64,000 bases of DNA from Rhynchopus euleeides. Taxonomy: Eukaryota; Euglenozoa; Diplonemea; Diplonemida; Diplonemidae. The stretch lies in contig OY723271.1 in assembly GCA_963210315.1 (NCBI GenBank), positions 248,001 to 312,000 of the forward strand. The letters are read 5' to 3'. Below are positions 9,348 through 19,436 of the stretch, one piece after another. Within the stretch, counting starts at the first letter, position 1. Each line of letters begins with the position of its first letter. Position numbers and translations under genes: made by a program. The notes under the pieces were generated by a model that had not been told where the DNA came from, ran no database searches, and saw nothing but the letters and a program-made list of their open reading frames with translations.

Positions 9348-9522
9348 CAAAAAGCGCCCTGTCACGTCACAGCTACAACCTAATGAATTTGTTGACGTGT
9401 TCCACACAAAATCCTGAACTGATCACGCCCTGAGCCTGATGAAGGGTGGGGTTAGTGTATAGAGCACGTTTGCTTGCGGATGTGGTGGGTTGCTTTCCGC
9501 TCACGAGTGTGCTTAAAAAAGG
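9348..9522 (-). mobile_element. solo terminal repeat of a Ngaro-type element
   Basis: This stretch is a diverged copy of the joined B and A repeats of the element at 23294-27945 (aaaaagcgccctgtcac... to ...gtgtgcttaaaaaa) with no internal part. The following bases (taaggc, then ttgtgcgccaaa) also match the flank outside the full element at 27947-27975. It is therefore probably a reduced insertion at the equivalent place in another array unit. It is a fossil, older than the full element by its divergence. Confidence 0.7.
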
Positions 9523-10222
9523 TAAGGCGTTGCTTGTGCGCCAAACCCGGAAAAGAAACGGTCGCAGGGCAGGCGCATCAACGCGGGGTCACAGGAAAAC
9601 TAGCTGAGACGGAAAGACAGCGGGAGGTGACTCTGGGTGGTGACAACCGGTAGAGACCGTGTTGCGACGGGAAAGACAGAGCAGAGAGGAGTGATTTCGG
9701 ATGGTGTTATTCCCCAGAAGGGGGCAACGCCCCTCTGTGCCGCAAGGGGGAGGCACATCGGGGGCATATAGGTTTCGCATGTTGCTCGGCACTGCAGCAA
9801 CAGACTCGCAGACATGGGTGGCTCTCGGAAGTCATGCATGGGTCACGGAGAGCGGGTACAGCACGTCTCGACCAGCCCGCTCGCGCGGGATACGGGAAGG
9901 CGGCCTCAAGGGGCTCAGGTCGCCACGGAGTGACGGGGTGTGGAGGTGGAGGCAAGAGGCCTCGACGGAGGAAGGAATGAACCTTGCTGTGTGAGGAACG
10001 AAGAATGTGTCGACAGCGGTGGGCTGACGACAGACGTGAAGCTGCAAGGCCCCCCTCTCCCACAGTGAGGCAGGGCTACAGGTGTGCCGCAGACAGTGTG
10101 AGCAGCTGGGCTTCGGGATTCGCACACAATGTAGGTCCTGGCCATCTCGCAAGCCGTGTGCGGTATGATCCGGGATCTCTACCTGCAGAAGGCTGAGTGC
10201 GCAACACCGCAATAACCGTGGG
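9523..10222. other. 3' flank of lectin-receptor copy 2, with a remnant of another tail
   Basis: There is no independent gene. Bases 9832-10105 are nearly identical to the last coding part and 3' flank of copies 3 and 4 (the frame ending ...DVLYPLSVTHA). Copy 2 itself ends differently, just upstream. The switch occurs at the shared word cagacagtgt near 10100. Confidence 0.6.
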
Positions 10223-12487
10223 CTACAAGCCCGCAAAAACGGGTGAACACCCACTTTGCGGGGATGCCACTCCGGATAGCGGACGTGCAGCCCCAACCTT
10301 CAGGGGCACCAACCCCGACAGGTGGGGGTTGCTGCCCCCCAGAGAACTGACCTCGACAACGCCCTCTCGGCAGGCTGGCGGCGGTAGTGCGAGGAACGAA
10401 GTGTGTGTCGACAGTGGGTGGCTCATGCCCGACGCAAAGCTGCGTAGGCCCTCTCTGCCACCGCGGGGCAGGACTACCGGGCTGCTGCAGACAGTGTCGC
10501 TGTCCGACAGCACACTCCGGCTGGCAGCGGGGAAGGGGAGCCTGTGTCCCAGGTCGCTGTGTGCATCATCACCGTGGGCGGAGCTGTTGCCTCTGTGCCC
10601 TGTGGGCTCCGCTTCGTGGACGGCTGCCTGGCGGTGCAAGACGTCTGCCTGGAGGCAGGCACGCCGACCGCTGAGGCGCACAAACGCATCGCTTCCGACA
10701 TCGAGCACCAGCCTGACGATGACGAGCACCTCACAGATCTTCAGCAGATGCCACACCGCGTCTTGTGGCCACAGTGTGTCGGTGTACAGGCCGTGCGCAG
10801 CACAGAACATCGCACACGCCTGCATGAACAGCAGCAACACGTCGAGGGCAGTCACACGCACCCTTGCGTGCGGCCGCACCTGCACCTCCAGCACCATCAG
10901 CCCCACGAAGACCAGTCCCAGTGCAATGTGGATGTGCCCGCAGTCGGTCCTGGACTTCGGGATGAGGCCGCGGATTGCAGACACCGCAAGGCTTGCTGCC
11001 AGCTCGACCACCATGTACCACGCACAGTCCTGCCGGTACATGCGGGTGAGGGAAGCAAACCGCTCCACCCACATCACGTGCTGAGACGTGTTGACCCACT
11101 CGCCCGGCCCCACCAGCACACGCAGGAAGGCACTGCGCCCCACAGCACGTGCGTACACCGCCTGCTGAGGCACAGCGCGCAGCACAGTGCGTGCAGCAGC
11201 CAGGGGCAGCCCCACGCACAGCAGAAGGGTGAACAGGCTGAAGAAGACGTGCCACTGCTGGTATGAGTCTAACAGCACGGTCATGGCAGCGTACGTCATG
11301 CCCTGGTAGAAGAACAGGAACAGGAAGAGCGGGACGGAGGGCAGTGCCAGGTAGCCCTGCATGTCGTACAGCTGTGAGCCGGGGTGCAGCCGCTGCACAG
11401 CCTTCAGCACCACCCACGCGAGCAGGCACACCCCGACGCTGATCAGCGTGTTGCCCACAAGAGCGCCTGCATACTCGCTCCCGTCGATCTTCCACCGTGT
11501 GATGTGCAGCAGAGGGGGCAGCGTGCGTTCGCACCCGAAGCCAAGCATCGCAAGCCGGAGGGAGGCAGGGCCGGATATGGCGCCCGAAGCAAGCACAACG
11601 CTGGACGGGGTGTCTTCGAAGGCAGCCCTCTCGACGCTTGCCAGTGCCTGCAGTTCCGGTGCCTGCGTCTGCAGCGGTGCTGTTGCTGGCACCAGTGTCT
11701 GAGGGGCAGGTGATGGAGCTGGTGCAGTAGGTGGTGCAGGTGTTGCAGGGGCCGATGTTTGAGGCTGAGGCGTCGCAGGTGCCACAGTTGGGGGTGTACT
11801 TGTTGCAGATGCATTTGTGGGTGGTGACACTGTGGCGGATGCAGGTGTCGAAGGCGACACTGTCGGAGGTGAAGGTGTGACAGGCGCAATAGTGGGAGGG
11901 GCAGGTGTTGCAGGTGCAACCGTTGGCGGTGACACTGTCGAAGGTGCAGGTGTGGGTGGTGCAACTGTCGGTGGTACCGTTGTTGCAGGTGCCGACGTTA
12001 CGGGTGCGGGCGTCGATAATGGGAAGATGAGAATCTGCCTCCCAGTGGTGCCGAGGGTGGCCGTAAACATAGTTGCACCTGTATTGTTGGTCACAGTGAA
12101 GGACGCACCACTCAACAGGTATGCACAGCACGAACCGCCTCTGTTGTACACGACTGCACTCGCCAGCTCCACATCCACCCCGAAGTCAATCTCCCAGAAA
12201 GCACCAACTCCACTCGAGTGATAGTAGGGGTTGGGATCATCACGAATGGCAAGCACTCCGTCCAGCACGGTTTCACACACAGACTGGCCTCTTGGGGGTG
12301 CCCAAGTGTACCCCGGGGCTGCAGTGCACGCCGTGCCTGGTGCGATGTTCGTCCCAACCAAGTCGTATGCTGCACGCTGTGAAAAATGCAACGGGTGTGT
12401 CGGCACCGACACGATACGGATCTTCCGCACTGCCAGGGCATCTGAACCGCCTGCCGCCACAAGCAACGCCGCGACAACGCGGAACAT
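10223..12487 (-). CDS. lectin-headed seven-transmembrane protein, array copy 2
   Basis: This is a paralogue of the 6315-8663 gene with the same order of signal peptide, fucolectin-like domain, stalk and seven membrane segments. The lectin domain has diverged (RGGSCCAYLLSGASFTVTNN in place of the copy 1 CCEERL region). The stalk is the shortest of the four, and it lacks the VVPVARHPDPVPR block that precedes the juxtamembrane region in the others. Between helices 6 and 7 it has a short insertion (TLWPQDAVWHLL) also present in copy 4. The membrane region is almost identical to copy 1, which suggests recent duplication or conversion. It shares its C-terminal tail (...SGCSPVFAGL) with copy 1. Confidence 0.8.
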   Translation of the reverse strand: MFRVVAALLVAAGGSDALAVRKIRIVSVPTHPLHFSQRAAYDLVGTNIAPGTACTAAPGYTWAPPRGQSVCETVLDGVLAIRDDPNPYYHSSGVGAFWEIDFGVDVELASAVVYNRGGSCCAYLLSGASFTVTNNTGATMFTATLGTTGRQILIFPLSTPAPVTSAPATTVPPTVAPPTPAPSTVSPPTVAPATPAPPTIAPVTPSPPTVSPSTPASATVSPPTNASATSTPPTVAPATPQPQTSAPATPAPPTAPAPSPAPQTLVPATAPLQTQAPELQALASVERAAFEDTPSSVVLASGAISGPASLRLAMLGFGCERTLPPLLHITRWKIDGSEYAGALVGNTLISVGVCLLAWVVLKAVQRLHPGSQLYDMQGYLALPSVPLFLFLFFYQGMTYAAMTVLLDSYQQWHVFFSLFTLLLCVGLPLAAARTVLRAVPQQAVYARAVGRSAFLRVLVGPGEWVNTSQHVMWVERFASLTRMYRQDCAWYMVVELAASLAVSAIRGLIPKSRTDCGHIHIALGLVFVGLMVLEVQVRPHARVRVTALDVLLLFMQACAMFCAAHGLYTDTLWPQDAVWHLLKICEVLVIVRLVLDVGSDAFVRLSGRRACLQADVLHRQAAVHEAEPTGHRGNSSAHGDDAHSDLGHRLPFPAASRSVLSDSDTVCSSPVVLPRGGREGLRSFASGMSHPLSTHTSFLALPPPACREGVVEVSSLGGSNPHLSGLVPLKVGAARPLSGVASPQSGCSPVFAGL

Positions 12488-14096
12488 GTGTCGCCCAGTG
12501 CTGAGGTGGAGAAGGGACAACAGCTGCTGCCACGGCAGACAGCAGCACCTGCATGTGGTGGTGCACACAACACACAGGCAACATGGCTCCCACACACCTG
12601 CTGCTTGCAACAAGCCACACAGGCACACGCGAGGCAAACCACGCAAAGTTGGAACTGGAGCACCTTGGGGCACACGGCAGCAGCACACGCTTCTCTCGTC
12701 TCAATCTGCAACGCATCCACCCTGCCGGGACTGCCTCACCCACACCTCGGCACTGCCGTGTGGTTGCGGTCAGCCCGGCTGTGCTCCTGCCACCCGAAGG
12801 TCAACACATACACGGGCCAAAGGGTGCACCAGGCTAGAGAATAGAGCTGACTGACGCCCACACTGCCACAGGAGACGGCCCTGGTGCTGACCCTGCCGCC
12901 TGTTGCCCTTTTGGGAACTGCCAGTCGAAAAGTTGGGATGAAAAAGGTTGGGAGGATAAGAGTTTGGAACACCTGAACCCTGACCTCACAACTGTGCGTG
13001 AGAGGGACTACCCCAACACGGAACCCTGCCACACCGCCCCTCCTCTGCGCTACCCCCGCCAGCACCCTCCCCGCGGCAGAAGTGCAACAAGTTGTGAAAG
13101 TAGATACCCAAACCCACCTTCCCTCTTCACGATTGACGCAGCTGCACACCGGTCGAGCTCCCAAGGCACGCCGGCTGTCCGTTGGGAAAAGGTTGACGAA
13201 CATACACATGGAGTCGTGCAAATACGAAAGGTAAATGGGAGGAAGGTTTTCGGTGGTCGCTGCCCGCCATCTTACTGACACTCAGAGGGGTCCTGATGCA
13301 GTACAGTCGGAAAACCCGAGTGATCGCAAGGGTTCGATTCAGGCAGATAAATCAATAAATGCCGCGACTTACGCAACTGCTGATTCGCTTTGAGCCAGTG
13401 AGACCGAGCACGCCTTCTGAGAAGGAAACAAACAAACAAACAAACAAGAATCATCCCAGCTCCCGACGGGAGAAAATCATGTTTGCGCCGACATATCCAG
13501 AACCATCACCTGCGTGAAGGTAATGATGCGTATAGCACCCTGTCACATGTTGCAAGGCAGTGTGGTTTCATTGCAACCTGCAGATGAGGCGTTTCGCAAC
13601 CGGTCTGGCTGAGGTATGGCATCAACACAAAAACTGTCAGAAACAAAATGTCAGAACACAACACAGACTCCACGATTTGCGGTCAATCTGAACCACTCAG
13701 ATGGGTATGGTGCGAGGTGGGGCTGCAAGATCCTGAAAGCAAAAAAGGCACATAAAGGCGCCTCCCGAAGACATGTATGATTTGGGGGGCCCCAAACGGT
13801 CTTCGGGGTGGTGATATTTGGGCAGAGGGTGACCACCTCCAACGCGGGATAACATGGAAACTAGCTGAGACGGAAAGACGGTCAGAGGTGGGTCTGGATG
13901 GTGTGGCGAGAACCCGTGGAGACCAGGGAGAGACGGAAAGACAGAGCAGAGAGGAGTGATTCCGGAAGGTGTTGTTCCCCAGAAGGGGGCAACGCCCCTC
14001 TGTGCCGCAAGGGGGAGGCACATCGGGAGCACATAGGTTTCGCATGTTGCTCAGCACTGCAGCAACAGACTCGCAGACATGGGTGGCTCTCGGAAG
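12488..14096. other. 5' flank of copy 2 and 3' flank of copy 3
   Basis: No gene is seen. The stretch 12720-13450 aligns with 16975-17880 (upstream of copy 3), including a short run of caaa repeats. 13600-13740 aligns with 17970-18100, and 13900-14060 with 9660-9790 and 28750-28860. These are diverged intergenic parts of the array unit. Confidence 0.6.
13764..13807. repeat. inverted repeat with a G/C core
   Basis: cccgaagac (13764-13772) pairs with gtcttcggg (13799-13807). The spacer holds a nearly palindromic ttggggggccccaa, so a strong compound hairpin can form 300 bases beyond the end of copy 3. A transcript-end role is possible but unproven. Confidence 0.5.
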
Positions 14097-16742
14097 TCAT
14101 GCATGGGTCACGGAGAGCGGGTACAGCACGTCTCGACCAGCCCGCTCGCGCGGGATATGGGAAGGCGGCCTCAAGGGGCTCAGGTCACCACGTGAGTGAC
14201 GGGGTGTGTAGGTGGAGGACAGAGGTGTGGAGGGGGGGAGGAATGAACCCTGCTGTGTGAGGAACGAAGTGCCAGAGGTGAAGCTGCCAGGCCCCCCTCT
14301 CCCACAGTGAGGTAGCATCACAGGGCTGCTGCAGACAGTGTCGCTGTCCGACAGCACACTCCGGCTGGCAGCGGGGAAGGGGAGCCTGTGTCCCAGGTCG
14401 CTGTGTGCATCGCCGTGCGTAGGGCTGTTGCGTCTGTGCCACGTGGGCTCCGCTTCGTGGACGGCTGCCTGGCGCTGCAAGACGTCTGCCTGGAGGCAGG
14501 CACGCCGCCCGCTGAAGTGCACAAAAGCGTCGCTTCCGACATCGAGCACCAGCCTGACGATGACGAGCACCTCACAGATCTTCAGCAGATGCCACACCGC
14601 GAGTGTGTCGGTGTACAGGCCGTACGCAGCACAGAACATCGCACACGCCTGCATGAACAGCAGCATCATGTCAAGGGCAGTCACACGCACCCTTGCGTGC
14701 GGCCGCACCTGCACCTCCAGCACCATCAGCCCCACGAAGACCAGCCCCAGTGCAATGTGGATGTGCCCGCAGTCGGTCCTGGACTTCGGGGTCAGGCTGT
14801 GGATTGCAGACACCGCAAGGCTTGCTGCCAGCTCGACCACCATGTACCACGCACAGTCCTGCCGGTACATGCGGGTGAGGGAAGCAAACCGCTCGACCCA
14901 CATCACGTGCTGAGATGTGTTGACCCACTCGCCCGGCCCCACCAGCACACACAGGAAGGCACTGCGCCCCACAGCACGTGCGTACACCGCCTGCTGAGGC
15001 ACGGCGCGCAGCACAGTGCGTGCAGCAGCCAGGGGCAGCCCCACGCACAGCAGAAGGGTGAACAGGCTGAAGAAGACGTGCCACTGCTGGTGCGGGTCGA
15101 AGAGCAGCGTCATGGCAGCGTACGTCATGCCCTGGTAGAAGAACAGGAACAAGAAGAGCGGGACGGAGGGCAGTGCCAGGTAGCCCTGCATGTCGTACAG
15201 CTGTGAGCCGGGGTGCAGCCGCTGCACAGCCTTCAGCACCACCCACGCGAGCAGGCACACCCCGACGATGATCAATGTGTTGCCCACAAGAGCGCCTGCA
15301 TACTCGCTCCCGTCGATCTTCCACCGTGTGATGTGCAGCAGAGGGGGCAGCGTGCGTTCGCACCCGAAGCCAAGCATCGCAAGCCGGAGGGAGGCAGGGC
15401 CGGATATGGCGCCCGAAGCAAGCACAACGCTGGACGGGGTGTCCTCGAAGGCAGCCCTCTCAACGCTTCGGGGCACAGGGTCGGGGTGGCGTGCGACAGG
15501 CACGACAGACGCCAATGCCTGCAGTTCCGGTGCCTGCGTCTGCAGCGGTGCTGTTGCTGGCACCAGTGTCTGAGGTGCAGGTGTTGGAGTTGCCGCAGTA
15601 GGTTGTGCAGGTGATGGGGTTGGCGGCTGTGTTGCAGGCCGAGGCGATGCAGGCGCCAGTGTCTGAGGTGCAGGTGTTGCAGGGGCCGATGTTCGAGGGT
15701 GAGGCGTCGGTGGTGCCACAGTTGGTGCAATTGTTGCAGGTGCATTTGTGGGTGGTGACACTGTGGGAGGTGCTGCTGTTGCAGGTGCCTTCGTTGTCGG
15801 TGACGCTGTTGGAGGTGCAACTGTGGGAGGTGCAGGTGTTGCGGGTGCACTCGTTGGCGGTGGCACTGTGGGTGGTGAAGGTGTCGGAGGCGACACTGTC
15901 GGAGGTGAAGGTGTTGCGGGAGCAACCGTTGGAGGCGCAACTGTCAGAGGTGCGAGTGTTGGGGGCGTAACGGTCGGAGGTGCGGGTGTTGGTGGAGCAA
16001 CCGTCGGCGGTGACACTGTGGGAGGTGCAGGTGTTGGGGGAGCAACCGTTGGAGGTGCAACAGTCGGGGGTGCAGCTGTTGCAGGTGCACCCGTTGGCGG
16101 TGACACCGTGGCTGGTGCAGGTGTCGGAGGCGACACTGTCGGAGGTGCAATAGTGGGAGGGGCAGGTGTTGCAGGTGCACCCGTTGGCGGTGACGCTGTC
16201 GAAGGTGCAGGTGTGGGTGGTGCAACTGTCGGTGGTACCGCTGCTACAGGTGCCGACGTTACGGGGGGCAGTGTTGTGAAGGTGAGAGTCTGCACCGCAG
16301 TGGAGTCGAGGGTGGCCGTAAACACAGTTGCCCCTGTATTGTTGGTCACAGTGAAGGACGCACCATTCAGCCGGTGTACACAGCACGAACCGCCTCTGTT
16401 GTACACGACTGCACTCGCCAGCTCCACATCCACCCCGAAGTCAATCTCCCAGAAACCACCACCTCCACTCGAGTGATAGTAGGGTTTGGGATCATCACGA
16501 GTGGCAAGCACTCCGTCCAGCGCGGTTTCACACACAGACTGGCCTCTTGGGGGTGCCCAAGGGTACCCCGGGGTTGCAGTGCAGGGCTTGCCTGGTGCGA
16601 TGTTCGTCCCAACCAAGTCGTATGCTGCAAGCTGTGAAAAATGCAGTGCGAACCCCGGCACCGACACGATGCGGATCTTCCGCACTGTCAGGGCATCCGA
16701 ACCGCCTGCCGCCACAAGCAACGCCGCGACAACGCGGAACAT
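14097..16742 (-). CDS. lectin-headed seven-transmembrane protein, array copy 3
   Basis: This paralogue keeps an intact frame of 881 residues. Its stalk is much longer than in copies 1 and 2, about 260 residues of near-regular A-P-P-T-V and S-P-P-T units, many of them 15- and 30-base DNA repeats. That marks it as an expanding minisatellite within the gene. The lectin domain ends GGSCCVHRLNGASFTVTNN. The seven membrane segments match copy 1, with small changes such as LFDPHQQW for LLDSYQQW. The C-terminal tail differs from copies 1 and 2 and ends ...DVLYPLSVTHA, as in copy 4. It is the same kind of surface protein, with the ligand unknown. Confidence 0.8.
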   Translation of the reverse strand: MFRVVAALLVAAGGSDALTVRKIRIVSVPGFALHFSQLAAYDLVGTNIAPGKPCTATPGYPWAPPRGQSVCETALDGVLATRDDPKPYYHSSGGGGFWEIDFGVDVELASAVVYNRGGSCCVHRLNGASFTVTNNTGATVFTATLDSTAVQTLTFTTLPPVTSAPVAAVPPTVAPPTPAPSTASPPTGAPATPAPPTIAPPTVSPPTPAPATVSPPTGAPATAAPPTVAPPTVAPPTPAPPTVSPPTVAPPTPAPPTVTPPTLAPLTVAPPTVAPATPSPPTVSPPTPSPPTVPPPTSAPATPAPPTVAPPTASPTTKAPATAAPPTVSPPTNAPATIAPTVAPPTPHPRTSAPATPAPQTLAPASPRPATQPPTPSPAQPTAATPTPAPQTLVPATAPLQTQAPELQALASVVPVARHPDPVPRSVERAAFEDTPSSVVLASGAISGPASLRLAMLGFGCERTLPPLLHITRWKIDGSEYAGALVGNTLIIVGVCLLAWVVLKAVQRLHPGSQLYDMQGYLALPSVPLFLFLFFYQGMTYAAMTLLFDPHQQWHVFFSLFTLLLCVGLPLAAARTVLRAVPQQAVYARAVGRSAFLCVLVGPGEWVNTSQHVMWVERFASLTRMYRQDCAWYMVVELAASLAVSAIHSLTPKSRTDCGHIHIALGLVFVGLMVLEVQVRPHARVRVTALDMMLLFMQACAMFCAAYGLYTDTLAVWHLLKICEVLVIVRLVLDVGSDAFVHFSGRRACLQADVLQRQAAVHEAEPTWHRRNSPTHGDAHSDLGHRLPFPAASRSVLSDSDTVCSSPVMLPHCGRGGPGSFTSGTSFLTQQGSFLPPSTPLSSTYTPRHSRGDLSPLRPPSHIPRERAGRDVLYPLSVTHA

Positions 16743-18698
16743 GTGTCGCCCAGTGCTGAGGTGGAGAAGGGGCAACAGCTGCTGCCACGGCAGACAGCAG
16801 CACCTGCATGTGGTGGTGCACACAACACACAGGCAACATGGCTCCCACACACCTGCTGCTTGCAACAAGCCACACAGGCACACGCGAGGCAAACCACGCA
16901 AAGTTGGAACTGGAGCACCTTGGGGCACACGGCAGCAGCACACGCTTCTCTCGTCTCAATCTGCAACGCATCCACCCTGCCGGGACTGCCTCACCCACAC
17001 CTCGGCACTGCCGTGTGGTTGCGGTCAGCCCGGCTGTGCTCCTGCCACCCGAAGGTCAACACATACACGGGCCAAAGGGTGCACCAGGCTAGAGAATAGA
17101 ACTGAATGACGCCCACACTGCCACAGGAGACGGCTCTGGTGCTGACCCTGCCGCCTGTTGCCCTTTTGGGAACTGCCAGTCAAAAAGTTGGGATGAAAAA
17201 GGTTGGGAGGATAAGAGTTTGGGACACCTGAACCCTGACCTCACAAATGTGCGTGAGAGGGACTACCCCAACACCGGAACCCTGCCACAACCGCCACCCA
17301 CCCCTCCTCTGCGCTACCCCCGCCAGCACCGCCGCAGCCGTGCCCAGAAGCCCTCCCTGCGGCAGAAGTGCAACAAGTTTGCTTCCGATGATCCCCGGCA
17401 CGGAACCAGCCACCCCATCCTGACACCAGTTCATCAGATCACAGGGACCGGCAACAAGGGCAACGTCTGTGATGCCGCCTCCGGACGGGCTGCGTTGGAT
17501 TGTGAAAGTAGTTCCCCAAACCCATCTCCCCTCTTCACGATTGACAGCTGCACACCGGTCGGGCTCCCAAGGCACGCCGACGGCACTGGGTTGTCCATTG
17601 GGAAAGGTTGACGAACATACACATGGGAGTCGTGCAGGATCATTCGTGGAGAACTCTGAAAGGAAAATGAGAGGAAGGTTTTCGGTGATCGCTGCCTACC
17701 ATCTTACTGACACTCAGAGGGGTCCTGATGCAGTAACAGTCGGAAAACCCGAGTGAACACCGCAAGGGTTCGATACAGGCAGATAAATCAATAAATGCCG
17801 CGACTCACGCAACTGCTGATTCGCTTTGAACCAGTGAGACTGATCACGCCTCCTGAGGAACAAACAAACAAACAAACAACGAATCATACTAGCTCCCGAT
17901 GGGAATGGCTTCCACAAGCATCTCGCCTGTGAAGGTAATGGGACGGGCAACACCCTTTGTGCCGAGTGTGAAGTGGCACCAACCCATGACATCAGCACAA
18001 AAACTGTCCGAAACAAAATGTTGGAACGCAGACTCCACCCTTCACCACTCAGATGGTGTGGTGCGAAGGTGGGGCTGCAAGATCCTGCTCCACAGCTTTT
18101 GAATTTGGTTATGCTGAAGTGGTCGAAAACAAGATCAAAATATTGTGTGGAATGAAAAAAACATCTCCGGCGTAGCTTCGGGCAGACGCGCACCAGATGC
18201 ACTGGGTGAGTGATCTCGGGGCGCGGCTGAGAGAGAGAGCGCGCGAACAGCCGACAGTACCCTTGGGAAGAGAGGCGATTCTGTTGTGGGGTTGACCTCC
18301 AGAAAGGTCCTCGCGAGGAATGGCAAAACAAGATAAGAGAGGCACGCACAAAGGGAGGCGAGACGTATCGCAGTGTCGCTTCAGGTCTGCTCTCTTGTTC
18401 TGCTGGGTCAGATACACTTCACAACCTCAAAATGACGAGGGCGATGTGTGGATCAGCGTCAGCAGAGCCGAACGGCACATTCATTTGAAGTCTTTCCACA
18501 GCTGTGTGTGCGAAACAACAAGTCACGTCAAGAAGAGCGAGCTACCACAACAGCCAAGGCTGTATCGAGCGTTGAGCGTGTCGGCTTGAACAATCGAAGA
18601 CTAGGCACATTACCGTTGCCCCCCAGGCCAGGCGACGCCGAACAATCAACACAAGAAACGAAAAATGGAGGAGGGGGGGGGAGAGGACAGAGGAATGT
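16743..18698. other. 5' flank of lectin-receptor copy 3
   Basis: The stretch is composed of array-unit flank sequence. 16975-17880 resembles 12720-13450, 18130-18400 resembles 4630-5000, and 18430-18520 resembles 9150-9240. No separate gene is seen. The right edge is the target duplication of the element at 18705. Confidence 0.55.
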
Positions 18699-18828
18699 AT
18701 CATTCACGGATGACGTACGAATCGTAATGGTGAAATACGAATCGTGCATATCGTATTTTATATCGCATTATATCGTATACGATTACGATATAAAATACGA
18801 TATTATGCGATATTACGAATCGTTTAGG

Positions 18829-19338
18829 ATGATGCATGGCCACACGGGGTGGGCACCGGGGAAAAAGGCACCCAGCACACCAACGAGGGGCGGCGAGACT
18901 ACCACCACCACCCCAGATGAGTCACCCACTCCGAAGCCAAAGGCTCTCAAAGAGCAGCTGGCGAAGCAGAAAGCAGGGGCGCGAGTGAGCTACGTGACAG
19001 CGAAAACACGTCATGATAAGCTGCAAGGCGATGCCAAAGACGTGTACGCCGTCAAGGATGTCGCGTCTCTGCAAACCCGCAAACCCCAGTGTTCTCCCGA
19101 TGGCGAGTTTGGGGGCGAAAGTCTCCATTTGTATTTTTTCCCCCGAAAACCCGACGGCGAGTTTCGGCATTTTTTTGGGGGTTGGGGCTGTCAGGCCCTG
19201 CGAAACTTGAGAAAGTCGCAAGAAATCACAAGACCAACACAAAAAGTCGCAAAAAATCACAAGAAATTGCGGAGAATGTTTGCGTTTATTTGTGTTTTTT
19301 TGTATAGCGTATCAGTTCTCGTGCGTCGTCTTTCGTAG
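18829..19338 (+). CDS. Lys/Thr-rich frame at the 5' end of the hAT-like element
   Basis: This 169-codon frame begins with two Met codons just inside the left repeat zone (MMHGHTGWAPGKKAP). It continues with a Thr/Pro stretch and a Lys-rich helical region (PKALKEQLAKQKAGARVS). No zinc finger or known domain is recognisable. By position it could be an N-terminal exon of the transposase, cut off by the nested segment that begins near 19180. The last third reads through repeat sequence and is probably not native coding sequence. Confidence 0.4.
   Translation: MMHGHTGWAPGKKAPSTPTRGGETTTTTPDESPTPKPKALKEQLAKQKAGARVSYVTAKTRHDKLQGDAKDVYAVKDVASLQTRKPQCSPDGEFGGESLHLYFFPRKPDGEFRHFFGGWGCQALRNLRKSQEITRPTQKVAKNHKKLRRMFAFICVFLYSVSVLVRRLS
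19183..19230. repeat. left inverted repeat of a nested segment
   Basis: ggggctgtcaggccctgcg followed by aaacttgagaaagtcgc is matched on the other strand by 21113-21160 (ggggctgtcgggccctgtg, then aaacttgaaaagatcgc), about 80 percent identical over roughly 48 bases. Both are followed inward by runs of aaaaaatcaca. The pair encloses 1.9 kb. Confidence 0.6.
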
Positions 19339-19436
19339 ACGTTCTGTACGATGCGGATCCGCTAATCCAACATAGCAAACGTTTTTTTGTTGTAGATGCG
19401 GGCTCCACCAGCGAGGAAGTCCCTCCCTCGTCTGAG

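Noticed and set aside
13320-13400. tRNA-like gggttcgattc word upstream of copy 2
   Set aside because: The flanking bases do not form a T-arm or acceptor stem, and the equivalent stretch at 17765 has changed the supposed loop.
14900-16386. Long alternative-frame minus-strand frames through the stalk repeats (Cys/Thr-rich, such as CTSDSVTANGCTCNTC)
   Set aside because: They arise because the stalk repeats have unit lengths divisible by three, which keeps every frame open. The lectin and membrane domains lie only in the chosen frame.
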